64,000 nt of DNA from Isoetes taiwanensis (GCA_021234155.1 JAJEKV010000014.1:19359513-19423512), one strand, 5' to 3'; counted from the stretch's first letter, positions 51,620 to 61,849 are shown. Notes: generated by a model not told the origin, from the sequence alone. A program made the numbers and translations.

Positions 51620-52645
51620 GATGGCCTAATTTGAGGTAAAGGAGCAAGCTGGAAGTGATAATATGCAATTTGCAAAGAAATTAAAATTTGAACATGGGCT
51701 TATGACATAGAATAACCATGGGCAAATGGTTTGCTAATGGGTTAGAAGTTGGCACCATGGGAATATGTGGATAGCCAAATGGTCAAAATAACCATAGTGA
51801 AAGGTTAGCGGATAAACATCTTTGAAAAGATGGCGGGGAGTAAAATGACAAATAATATTAGTAAAAATCGATGCTGAATAATGTCGATAAGATAGAAGTT
51901 GGCCAACACCCGGATGGGTAGAGCAAACTGATACAAGCGAGGAAGCCAAGCAGGTGGCAAGCATAGGCATGGAATAACATGCAGTATCATGGGAGCAAAT
52001 GCTAACGAGATAGGGAACACAAGGGAGGAAGGAAAGAGTAACAGAAAAAATAAAATAAGGGAAGTTGGATAACTTAAGCATTAACATTGAGGGCATAGGC
52101 AAGTAAAAGAACATGAGGAGAATATTTAAAGGATTGGGTTGGCATCGAGCTGGCTAAGGGGTACTACAAGACATATGTAGAGCAAAGACATAATAAAAAA
52201 CAATAGAATACCAAATGGTGAGACATGGTCTTCTAATACGGTAAAGGTAGTAAAAATAAAAAATAGAAGGGGATTAACCTTAATATTGAAAATGGTTTAT
52301 CTGAGTTAGGGTTCGAAGAGCAACGGCGCCGAATCCGGCATCAGTGATCCGGAAAGTACAATGGCAAGCTGTAGAAGAGATAAGCAAGGAATATTTGCAA
52401 TGATGCAGCGGCATGGTGCTTGGTACATAATAGGATTTCCGCCAGTTTTGGCAAAAAGGGTAGCGGACAATGCTGGATATGGTAAACGCCCAAATAGAGG
52501 TAAATAGAACAAGGAAACTAATACTTCAGATGAAAATAGGAGAGAAAGGCCGAGAATGGCAGCATAAAAGCACATCTGAGTGCAACAAATAAAATACCAT
52601 ACCAAAAGATGTGCAGGAGCGCCTAAGTTCTTGGAGTAGGCAAAG

Positions 52646-52960
52646 ATGAAGCACACCAGGCAGGAGATGATTAATCTGATCAATGGAGCAGGGATAAATC
52701 TCGGTGCTATGTGCAAGAAGGAAGGGGAAAATCCGGCCCAGCCAAGTAAGAAGTTTCTGGAGCAGGTGGTGGAGAAATTCAATCTGGCAGAGCCCCAGAC
52801 CAGCAAGAAGGTGGAAGGGATCACGAAGTATATCAGCAAAAGCCAGCAGGAACATGGCCAAGATGAGGTAACAAGCATCAACATAGTAGCAGAATCTATG
52901 GAGAATTTCCAGCAACTAGGAGCAAAGGACGACTCAGATGAGGAGATTGCGCTTAACCAG
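52646..52960 (+). CDS. Element B first exon, intact copy in R'
   Basis: ATG 52,646 opens 105 codons up to AACCAG|GTTTTT at 52,955-52,966. The peptide resembles the C exon: a TRxxxxxLxxxAGIxL start, a Cys followed by a charged stretch, AQPSKKFLEQVVEKFNL (AQPTKQFLERIVERYKL in C), and an acidic tail ending in NQ. Splicing at this GT to the acceptor at 47,274 (via the matching site in R) would join ORF1 in phase 0. Unspliced, the frame ends at 52,975. The function is unknown, and the short helical block could be an interaction module (inference). Confidence 0.7.
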
Positions 52961-53523
52961 GTTTTTTCAGAGTGATTAATAAGATGTAGTAGCCAAAAAT
53001 CATTAGCACAGAAGTGTAAAGTGTTATTTAAAGGAGTAAATGATGTAATAAGCAGGGCATCGAATCTTAGGGGAGTAAAGCACAATTATGATGCTATAAT
53101 GAGCATAACAGCAGAAAATGGTAACAAGAGATGATGAGTTTTAGATAAAACATGAGTAATAAGATGAGAATCAATAATAAAAGTAAGATCTATAAAAAGT
53201 ATAAGGATACAGGGAGGAAAAGGAAAGATAATATAAACACAGCAGATCTGTCAGGAAAATAATTCAAGGCAATGGCTCAAAAGAGCACTAGCGGAATGCC
53301 AATGGGTAAGAGTATAGTGCTAAAATATTTATTAAAATGAACAAGTGGACAAATGGAAGTAATATCTGCTGATAATATAATAGGAATGGGAATGGAGAAC
53401 ATGAAGGGAAGAAAGACTGGAAATTAACTGTTAAAATATGACGGATTATGGAAAATTAGATTGATGTGATGTTTTATCATCTATTATGTACTAATACAAG
53501 TTTGGTGAAGAAAGAAAAGCCAA

Positions 53524-53618
53524 AAGCGGGGCTCGGCTTACATTAACCCTCTCCCTATTACCATGTTCATTGCTAATATGGGTGCAGTTGGTTCACGGGT
53601 AACCACTCTACGCTTCTC
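53524..53618 (+). ncRNA. Conserved intronic hairpin, element B R'
   Basis: Second B copy. The outer strands read AAGCGGGGCT and CTCTACGCTT, which pair well if CAG and CTG were miscalled as CGG and ACG. The loop CCCTCTCCCTATTACCATG is identical to the 46,076 copy. Confidence 0.5.
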
Positions 53619-54538
53619 CAACTCTTTATGGTTTTGGATACCACGGAAGCTAGTGCACAAAAAAAAGGAGAACTATGATCACGATAGAGGGCTGCTGGCA
53701 AAGATTAAGAAAAGAATGTTTTTCATATTCCTTTGCATACTATTAGACGTGGAACAAAGGTAACAATTCTATTTGCATAATTTTTGGATAAACATAATCT
53801 GTGAATCTGAAAATCCATGACAACTGAGGCCAATATGGTGACTCTTAAACAAGTAAGTGGATTTTAAGCAGCAAACATCAACAGAATTGTTTTTTTTCTA
53901 GAATGATATTGGTCCTTTTGTTTGGATACTGCAGCCTAGAAATGATTTGCTTGGATTATAATTTAAGCATTTCTGTAGAGTAAATAAAAAGAGGGTGTAA
54001 TAGTAGCTATCTAAGTATGCATGTGAATAATAGGACAGTAATACAAAGGAATAGAGTACCTGGACATGCAGCAGTATAGGATAATAGAATTTGCATATGT
54101 TTCCAAAAGAAAGGCCACACGAATTAAAGAATTCTTGACATCATTTGAGGAAATGCTAAAATGTTGATGGAAAAGAAATATGGGTACATAACATGAGTAG
54201 AATACGGATAAGAAAATATGAAGATAATGATTTAGGGCTGCCCGAGTTTATAAGTTTAGAAATTTAATCTAGTATGGTTATAGGAGTAAGGATATTTACA
54301 GATTAAAGATGCATATGGAAAAGGGTTAATTACCCAGTGGTGTAGAGTACACAAATGTCAAAGAATTAGTACTTTGAACTTAAATATAATATGGATAAGT
54401 AATGTGGAAGAAACTATGGTCTGAACAAGCTTAAACCAATGTTCTGGTTTAGGATAAGGATCCCCAAGGCTCCCCAAGCCTTTGGCTAGGGACTGATAAT
54501 TCCTGGACCGAAGTTTATAACTTTGGAAAAGGAAAAGG

Positions 54539-54541
<3 letters not shown>

Positions 54542-54631
<90 letters not shown>

Positions 54632-54642
54632 TATATATATAT
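54542..54642. repeat. (TA)n tract separating elements B and C
   Basis: About 95 bases of TA with one TAAATA interruption at the right end. R' of B ends directly at its left, and R of C starts at its right with TCCAAATGCTTTG. Confidence 0.95.
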
Positions 54643-55484
54643 CCAAATGCTTTGATTTGATGCACAAACTAGTATGGAAAAGTTGCAACATAGTTGCTTA
54701 AATTATTTGATCTCTGTAAGTTTTGACTATAGGTTTGTCTACACTGGAACATAAGCCACAGGACCACTAAATGGATTGGGATGGGACTTGGCCATTTTGG
54801 TAAAATTTTACAGTATTTTTAATATTCCCAAACACGGAAATTATTTGGAAGCAAATGGAGCACATATGGTACGCAACTAACTTGGTTTGTAGCGGGGTAA
54901 CTTTGGCATAGTATTTGTCATTATAATATTAATGAAATGATTGAGCGGGGCTCAAAATAATAAGACTGAATGGTGCTCTGAGAACATTCCATATCTTGCA
55001 CAAATGAGAATCTTGTGTAACCCCATCTATTGTGCATGGTTTTAATTCAACAGACAGGAAAAACAAAGACAAGGGGAAACATGATATAAATGCTATTGGA
55101 ACATTAGCCCCATTGATGAAGTTTTTGAAACATATGTCATATTGGGTATAGGGTAAGGACATATGTTTGTTTTTGTTAGCCAAAGGAAATCATAAGCAAA
55201 ATAGTAATGAAAAATAACCTAATATCGTTAAACTTTTAGGGTTTCTATATTATTGACGAGATAAAGGCGAGAAGCTTCGGTTGCTCCCGATTTCCACGAT
55301 CTTGATCTACGCTTCCATGATAACCATCCTATGGTTTTGAAAGGGTAAGTGGTCTATTTGTGGAAATATCCAAACCACCTTGGCTCGGCATGCATGCAAA
55401 AGGTATGTACATTCTTGAGCGGATTGTTTGCTTTCTGTTACATGGCCGGAAAAGCAAAATCGTGGAAAAAAGGGTAGTATCGGC

Positions 55485-55492
55485 TATATAAA
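55485..55492 (+). promoter_or_regulatory. TATA box of element C R
   Basis: CTATATAAAGAG lies about 140 bases before the first-exon ATG and is repeated exactly in R' at 62,685. Transcription would start near 55,515-55,525 (inference). Confidence 0.55.
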
Positions 55493-55629
55493 GAGTCTTG
55501 GATTAATTTGCACAAGATGGGTTCTCTTATTGTTCTTTGCTTTCGGCGGCCGCGACCGATCAAGAATCTTGGTCGCCATCCGAATTGAGTTTCCTAGATA
55601 AGAGCTCTTGCTATTGGGTTGTATACAGA

Positions 55630-55995
55630 ATGGGAAAGACTGAAGGAGTTACTAACAAGGGGAATACTAGAGCAAAGCTCCTTGATCTCATGAAAAGAGC
55701 TGGGATAGATCTGAATCACCATTGTAGAATGGAAGCAGAGTCCACTGCTCAACCCACTAAGCAGTTTCTTGAAAGGATTGTGGAGAGATACAAGCTTGAT
55801 GCACCTGTTCCTATACTAAGTCTTACTGCCAAGAAAACCACAGGAGTAAGTGGTGTCAAGAAATTCTTTCCTGCTATGGGTGATAGCTCCAACAATGAAG
55901 CGCCATGTCCTGACATCACCAGCATTGCGGATAGCCCTGAACAAGGGAACAACAATGAAGACCCTGACGATAGTCTACCTATCCAGCCTAACCAG
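55630..55995 (+). CDS. Element C first exon
   Basis: ATG 55,630 opens 122 codons to AACCAG|GTTTTG at 55,990-56,001. The peptide begins MGKTEGVTNKGNTR and has a helical block KQFLERIVERYKLDAP, then a KKTTGVSGVKKFF basic patch and a long acidic tail ending PNQ. The next exon at 57,255 continues in phase 0, giving a predicted fused protein of about 666 residues with ORF1. The parallel in element B (same block, same NQ end, same phase) supports a real exon. An in-frame extension upstream to 55,537 lacks ATG and is stopped in the other copy, so I prefer 55,630. Confidence 0.75.
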
Positions 55996-56449
55996 GTTTT
56001 GTATATTTTCTTAAAAAGTATTGGTATAGTGAAAATTATGTTTAGCTAGCTTGTATTCTTGAAATAACAATGAAATCGAGCTGCATGGAGTAGTAATGAA
56101 ACAAAATAGAGGATGGGCTACCATATTTGCTCCAATGAAGGAACATAATCACAAAACCATCTACTCTGCTGTTAGCTATGGTTTCACATGATTGATTCTT
56201 TGTTTAAATGATGGATTCAGTTCTTATTTGTATAATAAACATGATATATTGTTAAAATTCCGTTTACTCACAGTAAAAATAGGGCCGCAGCAGTTGGGTA
56301 CATTAATTAAATAGGCTCTTAAGTACCTTTTGCATCTTGATTTTATGACAGACCTGAATAAATCATTGATAGCTGTGGCATCTTTTCTGTACAGTATGCT
56401 TAAATTAATTTATTACTATTTCATTATGTTTGGTGAAGGGCGAAGAGCC

Positions 56450-56542
56450 GAGTAAAACACCAGCTTACCTGTTAACCCTCTCCTCGTTACCATGTTCTTT
56501 GCTAACGTTGGTCTGGTTGGTTACAGGTAACCCGTTTTACTC
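56450..56542 (+). ncRNA. Conserved intronic hairpin, element C R
   Basis: GAGTAAAAC (56,450-56,458) pairs perfectly with GTTTTACTC (56,534-56,542). Inside, TTACCTGTTAACC (56,465-56,477) pairs with GGTTACAGGTAA (56,519-56,530) with one bulge. The loop holds CCCTCTCC, TTACCATGTTC and TTGCTAACGTTGGTC. The stem sequence differs from that of element B yet still pairs. The hammerhead core (CUGAUGA...GAAA) is absent. Confidence 0.65.
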
Positions 56543-57254
56543 CTCCAAATTCCACTTGATTTGGTTTGAATGCAAATGGGAAGTCTGCTACGAACAATGC
56601 AGAAGAATATTTTTTCACATTTTGGTCTATAACATTATTATTGTCTTGTGCTTGAACTGGTAAGCAATATTTCAAATAGATGACTATATAGGAAACTGGG
56701 TAAAGAGATGCTGGTTTTCCTACTTAAGGTATAAAGGGATATCATGGAATTATGTTTCTTGATCTGGTTGATATCATCTGGAAATATTTTGGTTAATCGA
56801 GTAATTGAATTTCCTATGAATTCTCATGCATACTGCTGAATAGTTCTAGATTATGTGAAAATGGCTAAATTAGGCTTTAACAGAAAAGTGAAAAAGAATA
56901 TTGGCTTTTGGAGCTACTAAGTTTCTAAGAAAATGGTAACCAATGAATCAAAGTAATAATAAATGGATATGTTTTGAAAAACTGGCTTGGCATTTGCTAA
57001 AATCAGAGTATATGTTGGCCTTTATTCTCTTAGATCCCTAGGGCTCTCCAATTTTTTGGAACTGATAATATCTTATGAATGCTTGGCATTCAAAGATAAA
57101 CTGGCCTGGCAACAGATCAGACTTGGATATATAATCTATGATTTCAGGGCATGGGTTTTACCTGTGCGGGCCCTAGGGATCTTACTTTAAACTAGCTATT
57201 TTCTATTCAATCTTAACTTTTTTCCAAGATTCTAATATTATATGACTTTTGTAG

Positions 57255-58889
57255 GAAGCTGAGCACATCAGTAATACTGAAATCATGGAAATTCCAAGGG
57301 AAGAATTTGTTCAGCGATCATTAAATGGAGCCCCTGACTGGATTGATGATCTGATCAAAATTGGCTATGGTAACACAAGGATTTGGCCGCCCAACAAAGC
57401 GGTGCAATTTATGTTAAGCTGCATCAGGAGTGCAAACGTTCACAAATATATTATGAAGAAAGAGGCATTCCTGGATGAAAATGGTACGTCTTTAGTTACA
57501 TTCCTCGGGATGAACAATATGTTTGACCTAGCATTCAGAATCAACAAAGTTGAGGATAACCTAGTTGTTTGTATGAAAATGATCGATGAAGTTTATGATC
57601 TGCTTCCTATGGCCCATTTTGAAGCTGAAAATAAGGAGATTAAAGATGTCCTTACCTTCATCAAGGGAGTTACTGCTATACATCTTGCAAATGGAATCAA
57701 TCCAATGTTTCCTCCTATTAAAAAATATAAGAAGGAACTGCCAAAGAAAAAACAGGAGGTGCAACCTATTGAAAAAGTCAACTGCCTATTTGACTTTAAT
57801 AAGCTTTCTGAAGATGAGCAGAGGGACGTGCTTGATTTGGAACCTGTTACTGAAACTGAAGCTGAAGCACAGGTATTCTCTAGTGAATTGGAAAATTATG
57901 AATTGAAGAGATTGACACTTTACAATTGTTACCACTTTCCTATCTTGTCAACAAGACTTGCTGAGTTACAGGGAGTTAAGTGTGATCAGAACTTCTGGGA
58001 GACACAAAACCTTGGAGTTTTAGCACCAGTCAGCATTGATATGCTCAAAAAGCTTTGTAGTATTTCGGAGGAGGAAGCTGAACAGTCCTTAAAAAATGCT
58101 AATAACTTCGTCAAAACCATTGACATTATTCCTTGGGAAACTCATTTTACTTCACAATTCTTTGGCAAGAAGTGTGACAGAGGCACTGGACTTATTGTGG
58201 GGCAGAAAGGCCATATGGCCAAAAGTGATGAAAGAAGAAACGACCTGTATGTCCGCAAGATGTGGAGGACTTTTTGTCCATTCATTAAATGTGGCTGTGA
58301 AAGGGCTGCTAAGAATGATCCGAATGGATGCAAAGATCATATTACATGGTATGATCATGTTGTATGGGGAATCATGAATAGAACAGAGGAGCTATGGCCC
58401 AACAAGTCAACCACTTACAGGTTTTTTATGTTCCATAAGCTTATGAACTCCAAAGCTATGAGAGCTGGTGCGGTTGCATTCATTGGATATCTTAAACTCA
58501 GAAATATTATGATTCAAATGACTTCTAGATATGCGGAAGACAAGACAGCAAATCTGAAAGCTGAATTTGGTAATACCATTACTGCTGGTATACTGGAAAA
58601 AACTATCAAGCCAAGAAAATTTCTTATGGATTCCTTGGGGAAAGAAGCAGAAAAAGATAACTTTCAGAAGTATTCCAAAAGGAAGCAAAGGATTGAGGAA
58701 GATTTTGAGGTGGTAATGCCACCTAAATTTCAGAAAAGGATTGGCTCTTATTCCAGCAATTCTACTAGTTCATTGGTTACTGATATTACTGATGGCATGA
58801 ACAGGGAAATGGAAAACTCAGTCAACAAACCTACCAAGCAAGGTGCTGATCATGGACATGATATTATGCCTGCTACCCTTAAATTCTAG
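57255..58889 (+). CDS. Element C ORF1, unknown protein with Cys/His motif
   Basis: The exon starts after CTTTTGTAG and gives ten codons before Met 57,285, then 534 residues with no break. Landmarks, numbered from that Met: IGYGNTRIWPPNKAVQ (26-41), a Lys-rich linker (146-158), VNCLFD (165-170), FFGKKC (292-297), GQKGHMAKSDERR (306-318), and WRTFCPFIKCGC leading to C349 and H352, i.e. C331-x4-C336-x-C338-x10-C349-x2-H352, followed by ITWYDH. A basic-then-acidic tail starts near 460 and ends LKF. Spacing of the Cys/His set is identical in element B, so it is under constraint. By position it could be the RNA-binding or nuclease partner of the RT, but no known fold or HUH, GIY-YIG or integrase signature is visible. 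The tail is duplicated downstream at 59,057. Confidence 0.85.
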   Translation, partial: EAEHISNTEIMEIPREEFVQRSLNGAPDWIDDLIKIGYGNTRIWPPNKAVQFMLSCIRSANVHKYIMKKEAFLDENGTSLVTFLGMNNMFDLAFRINKVEDNLVVCMKMIDEVYDLLPMAHFEAENKEIKDVLTFIKGVTAIHLANGINPMFPPIKKYKKELPKKKQEVQPIEKVNCLFDFNKLSEDEQRDVLDLEPVTETEAEAQVFSSELENYELKRLTLYNCYHFPILSTRLAELQGVKCDQNFWETQNLGVLAPVSIDMLKKLCSISEEEAEQSLKNANNFVKTIDIIPWETHFTSQFFGKKCDRGTGLIVGQKGHMAKSDERRNDLYVRKMWRTFCPFIKCGCERAAKNDPNGCKDHITWYDHVVWGIMNRTEELWPNKSTTYRFFMFHKLMNSKAMRAGAVAFIGYLKLRNIMIQMTSRYAEDKTANLKAEFGNTITAGILEKTIKPRKFLMDSLGKEAEKDNFQKYSKRKQRIEEDFEVVMPPKFQKRIGSYSSNSTSSLVTDITDGMNREMENSVNKPTKQGADHGHDIMPATLKF

Positions 58890-59056
58890 ACTTTACTTTG
58901 TTTTGAACAAAAAACTGGTTCTTAAACCTAACTTGCCTTGCAAGTTGCCCCTTGGGCCATTTTTCTGATATAGGCTCTTATGCCTGACCTTTATATGAAT
59001 GATACATGTTTTTACTTCTTGAATTACTTCCCATTTCTGTTCTGTTAGTGAAATTC

Positions 59057-59383
59057 TAACTTGGTAATACTATTGCTGCTGGGATACTTGAAAAAACCAT
59101 CAAACCAAGGAAATTTCTTATGGATTCTTTGGGCAAAGAAGCTGAAAAAGATAACTTCCAAAAATACCCTAAAAGGAAGCTGAAAATTGAAGATGATTTT
59201 GAAGTACTTATGCCTCCTAAGTATCGGAAAGGGATGGGTTCTTACTCAAGCCATTTAGCTAGCACTATTGTTGAGAATACTACAGAAAGCTTATTGAGGG
59301 ACATGGAAAATTCTGTAAACAAACCTGGCAAACACAGTTCTGATCGAGGGCAGGACATTGTGCCTGCTGCACTGAAATTCTAG
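59057..59383 (+). pseudogene. Duplicated C-terminal end of element C ORF1
   Basis: This repeats 58,566-58,889 (last 107 codons) and part of the following noncoding DNA (the CTTGCCTTGCAAGTTGCCC block at both 58,931 and 59,413). The copy keeps its frame up to the same LKF stop, but many codons differ, so the duplication is older than the near-identical R copies. It has no start of its own and would not be translated unless spliced or reinitiated. Confidence 0.75.
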
Positions 59384-59600
59384 CTTTTAACAGTTTGATC
59401 TCAATTTGAGAACAGTAAACTTGCCTTGCAAGTTGCCCATTGGGCTTTTTTCTTATATAGGCTCCTATGCCATACCAATATATAAAGAATTCCTATTTTA
59501 CTGTACATTTACTTTCCACTTATGTGTAGTTAAATTAAATTCTACAGCAGAAAAGTCCTAAATTCTCTATACTAATATATACTTTGGTTGTCAAAAATAG

Positions 59601-61691
59601 AATAAAACAAGGACTTTACTACAATGTGCTGATGGGAGATTGAAGCTCATAACAAAGAAAGAGAAAACTCGTGAAAAGTATGTACATTTCAATTTCTTTT
59701 CCAAAGTTATTGAAAAAATTAAGTTCAGTCATGTTTTTAAAGATGTGACTAGTGAATTACTTGGTCAAACTGGTGTGGAAATATGGAATAATACTATATT
59801 TGGCTGGAAATTCCTTGGTAACCTCAAGAGTAGGCTTTATAAGCCTAAAATGATATTTGCAACAACAGAGGATGTGGTATGCCCATGCACTAACCCAGCA
59901 TTGAAAAAATTTATATGCAAAGAAACTGGACATATTCGGACCACGGATCTGAAATTTGTGAATAGCATTGCCCTCAGAAATTTACTCAAATCTGGCCTCA
60001 ATCACATACCTGATAGGCCATTTTGTCTGCTGCAATTTAAAAAGGAAATTACAATCTCCACTGATGAATTTTTCTCAGTACACAGGTTTGAGCTATTGAA
60101 AGTGGACCCTGTCATCATCGAAAATTGTAAAAAGCTGATAATCAAAAGGGCTTACCTTCTGGCTAAGAAATTTGTGAAGGATAATAATCAAGCCAAGAAA
60201 TTCCATATAATGGATAGGCATGTGGTTAAAAACATGGAATGGTTGGAAAAGAATGTGTATGTTGCTGGTGTTGACAAGGCAGCCAATAATCCATCTTTTA
60301 TTTGTCCGAGATACATAAGAGAGGAAGCTCTTAAAAGGTTAAACAGTGATGATTTCCATAGGATTGAAAAGGAACCAATGGACATTATTAACAGCATTAA
60401 AGTGGACATACAGGAGTTCTTAGGCAGTTGGACGTTGGATTCTATGGAACTTCCATATATTTTTGGAATATTCAAAGCACATAAAGGTACTTACAGATGG
60501 ATTACAAGTGCACATGAATCTATTTTTTCCCATCTTGCCTCCTTGATTGCGGTTTGTCTCAACCTGTTTATTGAAATATGGCCTGCAGTTTGTGAAGAAA
60601 AGTTAGCCATGGCTAATCTCTTTCAAAAAAATAAAATTAAGGCATCTTGGATAGTGCAATCTATATATGATGTTTCCTGTAATCTTCCTGAAAAGATTCA
60701 CAATGTTTTTGTTGCTGACATTGCAAAATGCTATGAAAATATTCCTCTGGAAGGGGACGAAGGCATATGTCAAGTAATGGAAAAGGTTATTCAGCTGGTT
60801 TGGAGATATCAGAACAGAAAGAATAGGAATAACAATGTATGGTACAAAGTTCTTGAAAATGGGCAAGTTATGGCTAGCTGGAAGAAATCCAAACCTGAAA
60901 GTGACAAATGGATTTGTATTAAACAAGAATACTTTGTCAAAATGAATACATGGCTACTGCAGAATTGCTTTATTAGAATGGGCAATCAGATATGGAGGCA
61001 GGCAAAGGGGATTCCTATGGGATTCTCTTGCAGCCCTACTTGGTGTAACCTGTACTTAGCCTTCCTTGAGCTACAATTCATTTTGAAACTGATTAATATG
61101 AGCAAGTATAAGGAAGCTGAAGCTTTTGCAAATACTTTTAGATATATGGACGACTTGTTAGGCATTAACAATATGTTCATCAGAAAAGCTCTTGGTCTGG
61201 AGAAGAGTTCTTCTCTATCCCTCACTGTGTACAATTTGAATTTTCTAAAAATTGAGGACGAGACCACATACTGGGAGAATCACCTTGGAATGGATAATAT
61301 TGGCAGAAAAGTTAATTTCTTAAATATGAGCATTGAAGTCTTGAACCCTAAGCAGGGCATTTTTGAAACCTTTCATTATGACAAGCGGGATAAACTTCCA
61401 TTTCAGATTTCCAAATATGTTGATGCTAATGGATGCAGGCCGTATTTTTGGGCAAAAAATGTGATTATCTCGCAAATAATGCCGCTATTATATGTGCACA
61501 CGAATCCAGTGAGAGCAGCCAATGATCTGCAGCATTTGATACAGGCTTTTATAAAAAATGGATTCGCCAAGAGGGACATTGAGTTTACAGTGTACAAGAC
61601 ATTGAAGAATGGTGTTTTTCCTGGATTAAAATTTGACACCTCAAGCATTATTCAAATTATGAATGCAAACAGGTATGTTACTGAATCTTGA
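59601..61691 (+). CDS. Element C ORF2, Penelope-like reverse transcriptase
   Basis: An intact frame from the TAG at 59,598 to 61,691, homologous along its length to ORF2 of element B. Numbered from TTG 59,640: CPCTNP (about 82), GHIRTTDL, GVDKAANN-FICPRYI, PYIFGIFKAHK with RWITSAH, VADIAKCYENIP with Asp360, RQAKGIPMGFSCSP, RYMDDLLGIN with Asp504-Asp505, KVNFLNMSIEV and YDKRDKLPF. All catalytic aspartates are present. No ATG occurs before the conserved region; the first in-frame Met is inside it, so translation must start at a non-ATG codon, by splicing or by another route. No endonuclease domain follows the RT. Similarity to B extends through the residues just after the TAG, which is why I start the feature there. 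Confidence 0.9.
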   Translation, partial: NKTRTLLQCADGRLKLITKKEKTREKYVHFNFFSKVIEKIKFSHVFKDVTSELLGQTGVEIWNNTIFGWKFLGNLKSRLYKPKMIFATTEDVVCPCTNPALKKFICKETGHIRTTDLKFVNSIALRNLLKSGLNHIPDRPFCLLQFKKEITISTDEFFSVHRFELLKVDPVIIENCKKLIIKRAYLLAKKFVKDNNQAKKFHIMDRHVVKNMEWLEKNVYVAGVDKAANNPSFICPRYIREEALKRLNSDDFHRIEKEPMDIINSIKVDIQEFLGSWTLDSMELPYIFGIFKAHKGTYRWITSAHESIFSHLASLIAVCLNLFIEIWPAVCEEKLAMANLFQKNKIKASWIVQSIYDVSCNLPEKIHNVFVADIAKCYENIPLEGDEGICQVMEKVIQLVWRYQNRKNRNNNVWYKVLENGQVMASWKKSKPESDKWICIKQEYFVKMNTWLLQNCFIRMGNQIWRQAKGIPMGFSCSPTWCNLYLAFLELQFILKLINMSKYKEAEAFANTFRYMDDLLGINNMFIRKALGLEKSSSLSLTVYNLNFLKIEDETTYWENHLGMDNIGRKVNFLNMSIEVLNPKQGIFETFHYDKRDKLPFQISKYVDANGCRPYFWAKNVIISQIMPLLYVHTNPVRAANDLQHLIQAFIKNGFAKRDIEFTVYKTLKNGVFPGLKFDTSSIIQIMNANRYVTES

Positions 61692-61724
61692 GATCTTTTG
61701 CAAAATATTTTGTGATTACTTAGT

Positions 61725-61817
61725 GGGCAGGGTGGGTCCCTAGTGATATAGGGACCCCCTGACCCTATATTACACTATGGACCTACTTCTGCCTTCCGGT
61801 AGGAGGTAGGGTTTTGC
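61725..61817 (+). other. Element C 3' end: hairpin and GGTAGGAGGTAGGGTTTT tail
   Basis: GGTCCCTA-GTGATA-TAGGGACC is an 8-bp hairpin at 61,734-61,755. It is followed by CCTACTTC...GGTAGGAGGTAGGG, which can form a second stem, and then TATATAAATATAAATA. The last part is nearly identical to the end of element A. Confidence 0.6.
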
Positions 61818-61849
61818 TATATATAAATATAAATATATATATATATATC
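61818..61849. repeat. Short TA/TAA tract between element C body and R'
   Basis: TATATAAATATAAATATATA type tract, shorter than the other boundaries. R' of C starts at its right with TCCAAATGCTTTG, exactly as at 54,643. Confidence 0.9.

Larger units (their letters stand above)
54643..57254 (+). repeat. Element C repeat R (5' LTR-like copy) and 5' intron
   Basis: Bases 54,643 to about 56,820 recur at 61,850-64,000. The window ends before the second copy does, so the true end of R is unknown. Order: about 840 bases of leader and promoter DNA, TATA box (55,485), first exon (55,630-55,995), and a 1,259-base intron holding the conserved hairpin (56,450-56,542) and ending in GACTTTTGTAG at 57,254. 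Confidence 0.85.

Noticed and set aside
51734-53085. Long minus-strand open frames across R' of element B (126 and 259 codons)
   Set aside because: They are antisense to R and to the supported first exon, and they are broken in the other R copies.
56430-56545. Hammerhead ribozyme in R, as known for some Penelope-like elements
   Set aside because: The CUGAUGA and GAAA core strands are not present around the hairpin, nor did I find them paired elsewhere in R.
61268-61691. GIY-YIG endonuclease after the RT, as in canonical Penelope elements
   Set aside because: The frame ends shortly after the thumb region, and no GIY...YIG or following Arg/Glu pattern is visible in B or C.
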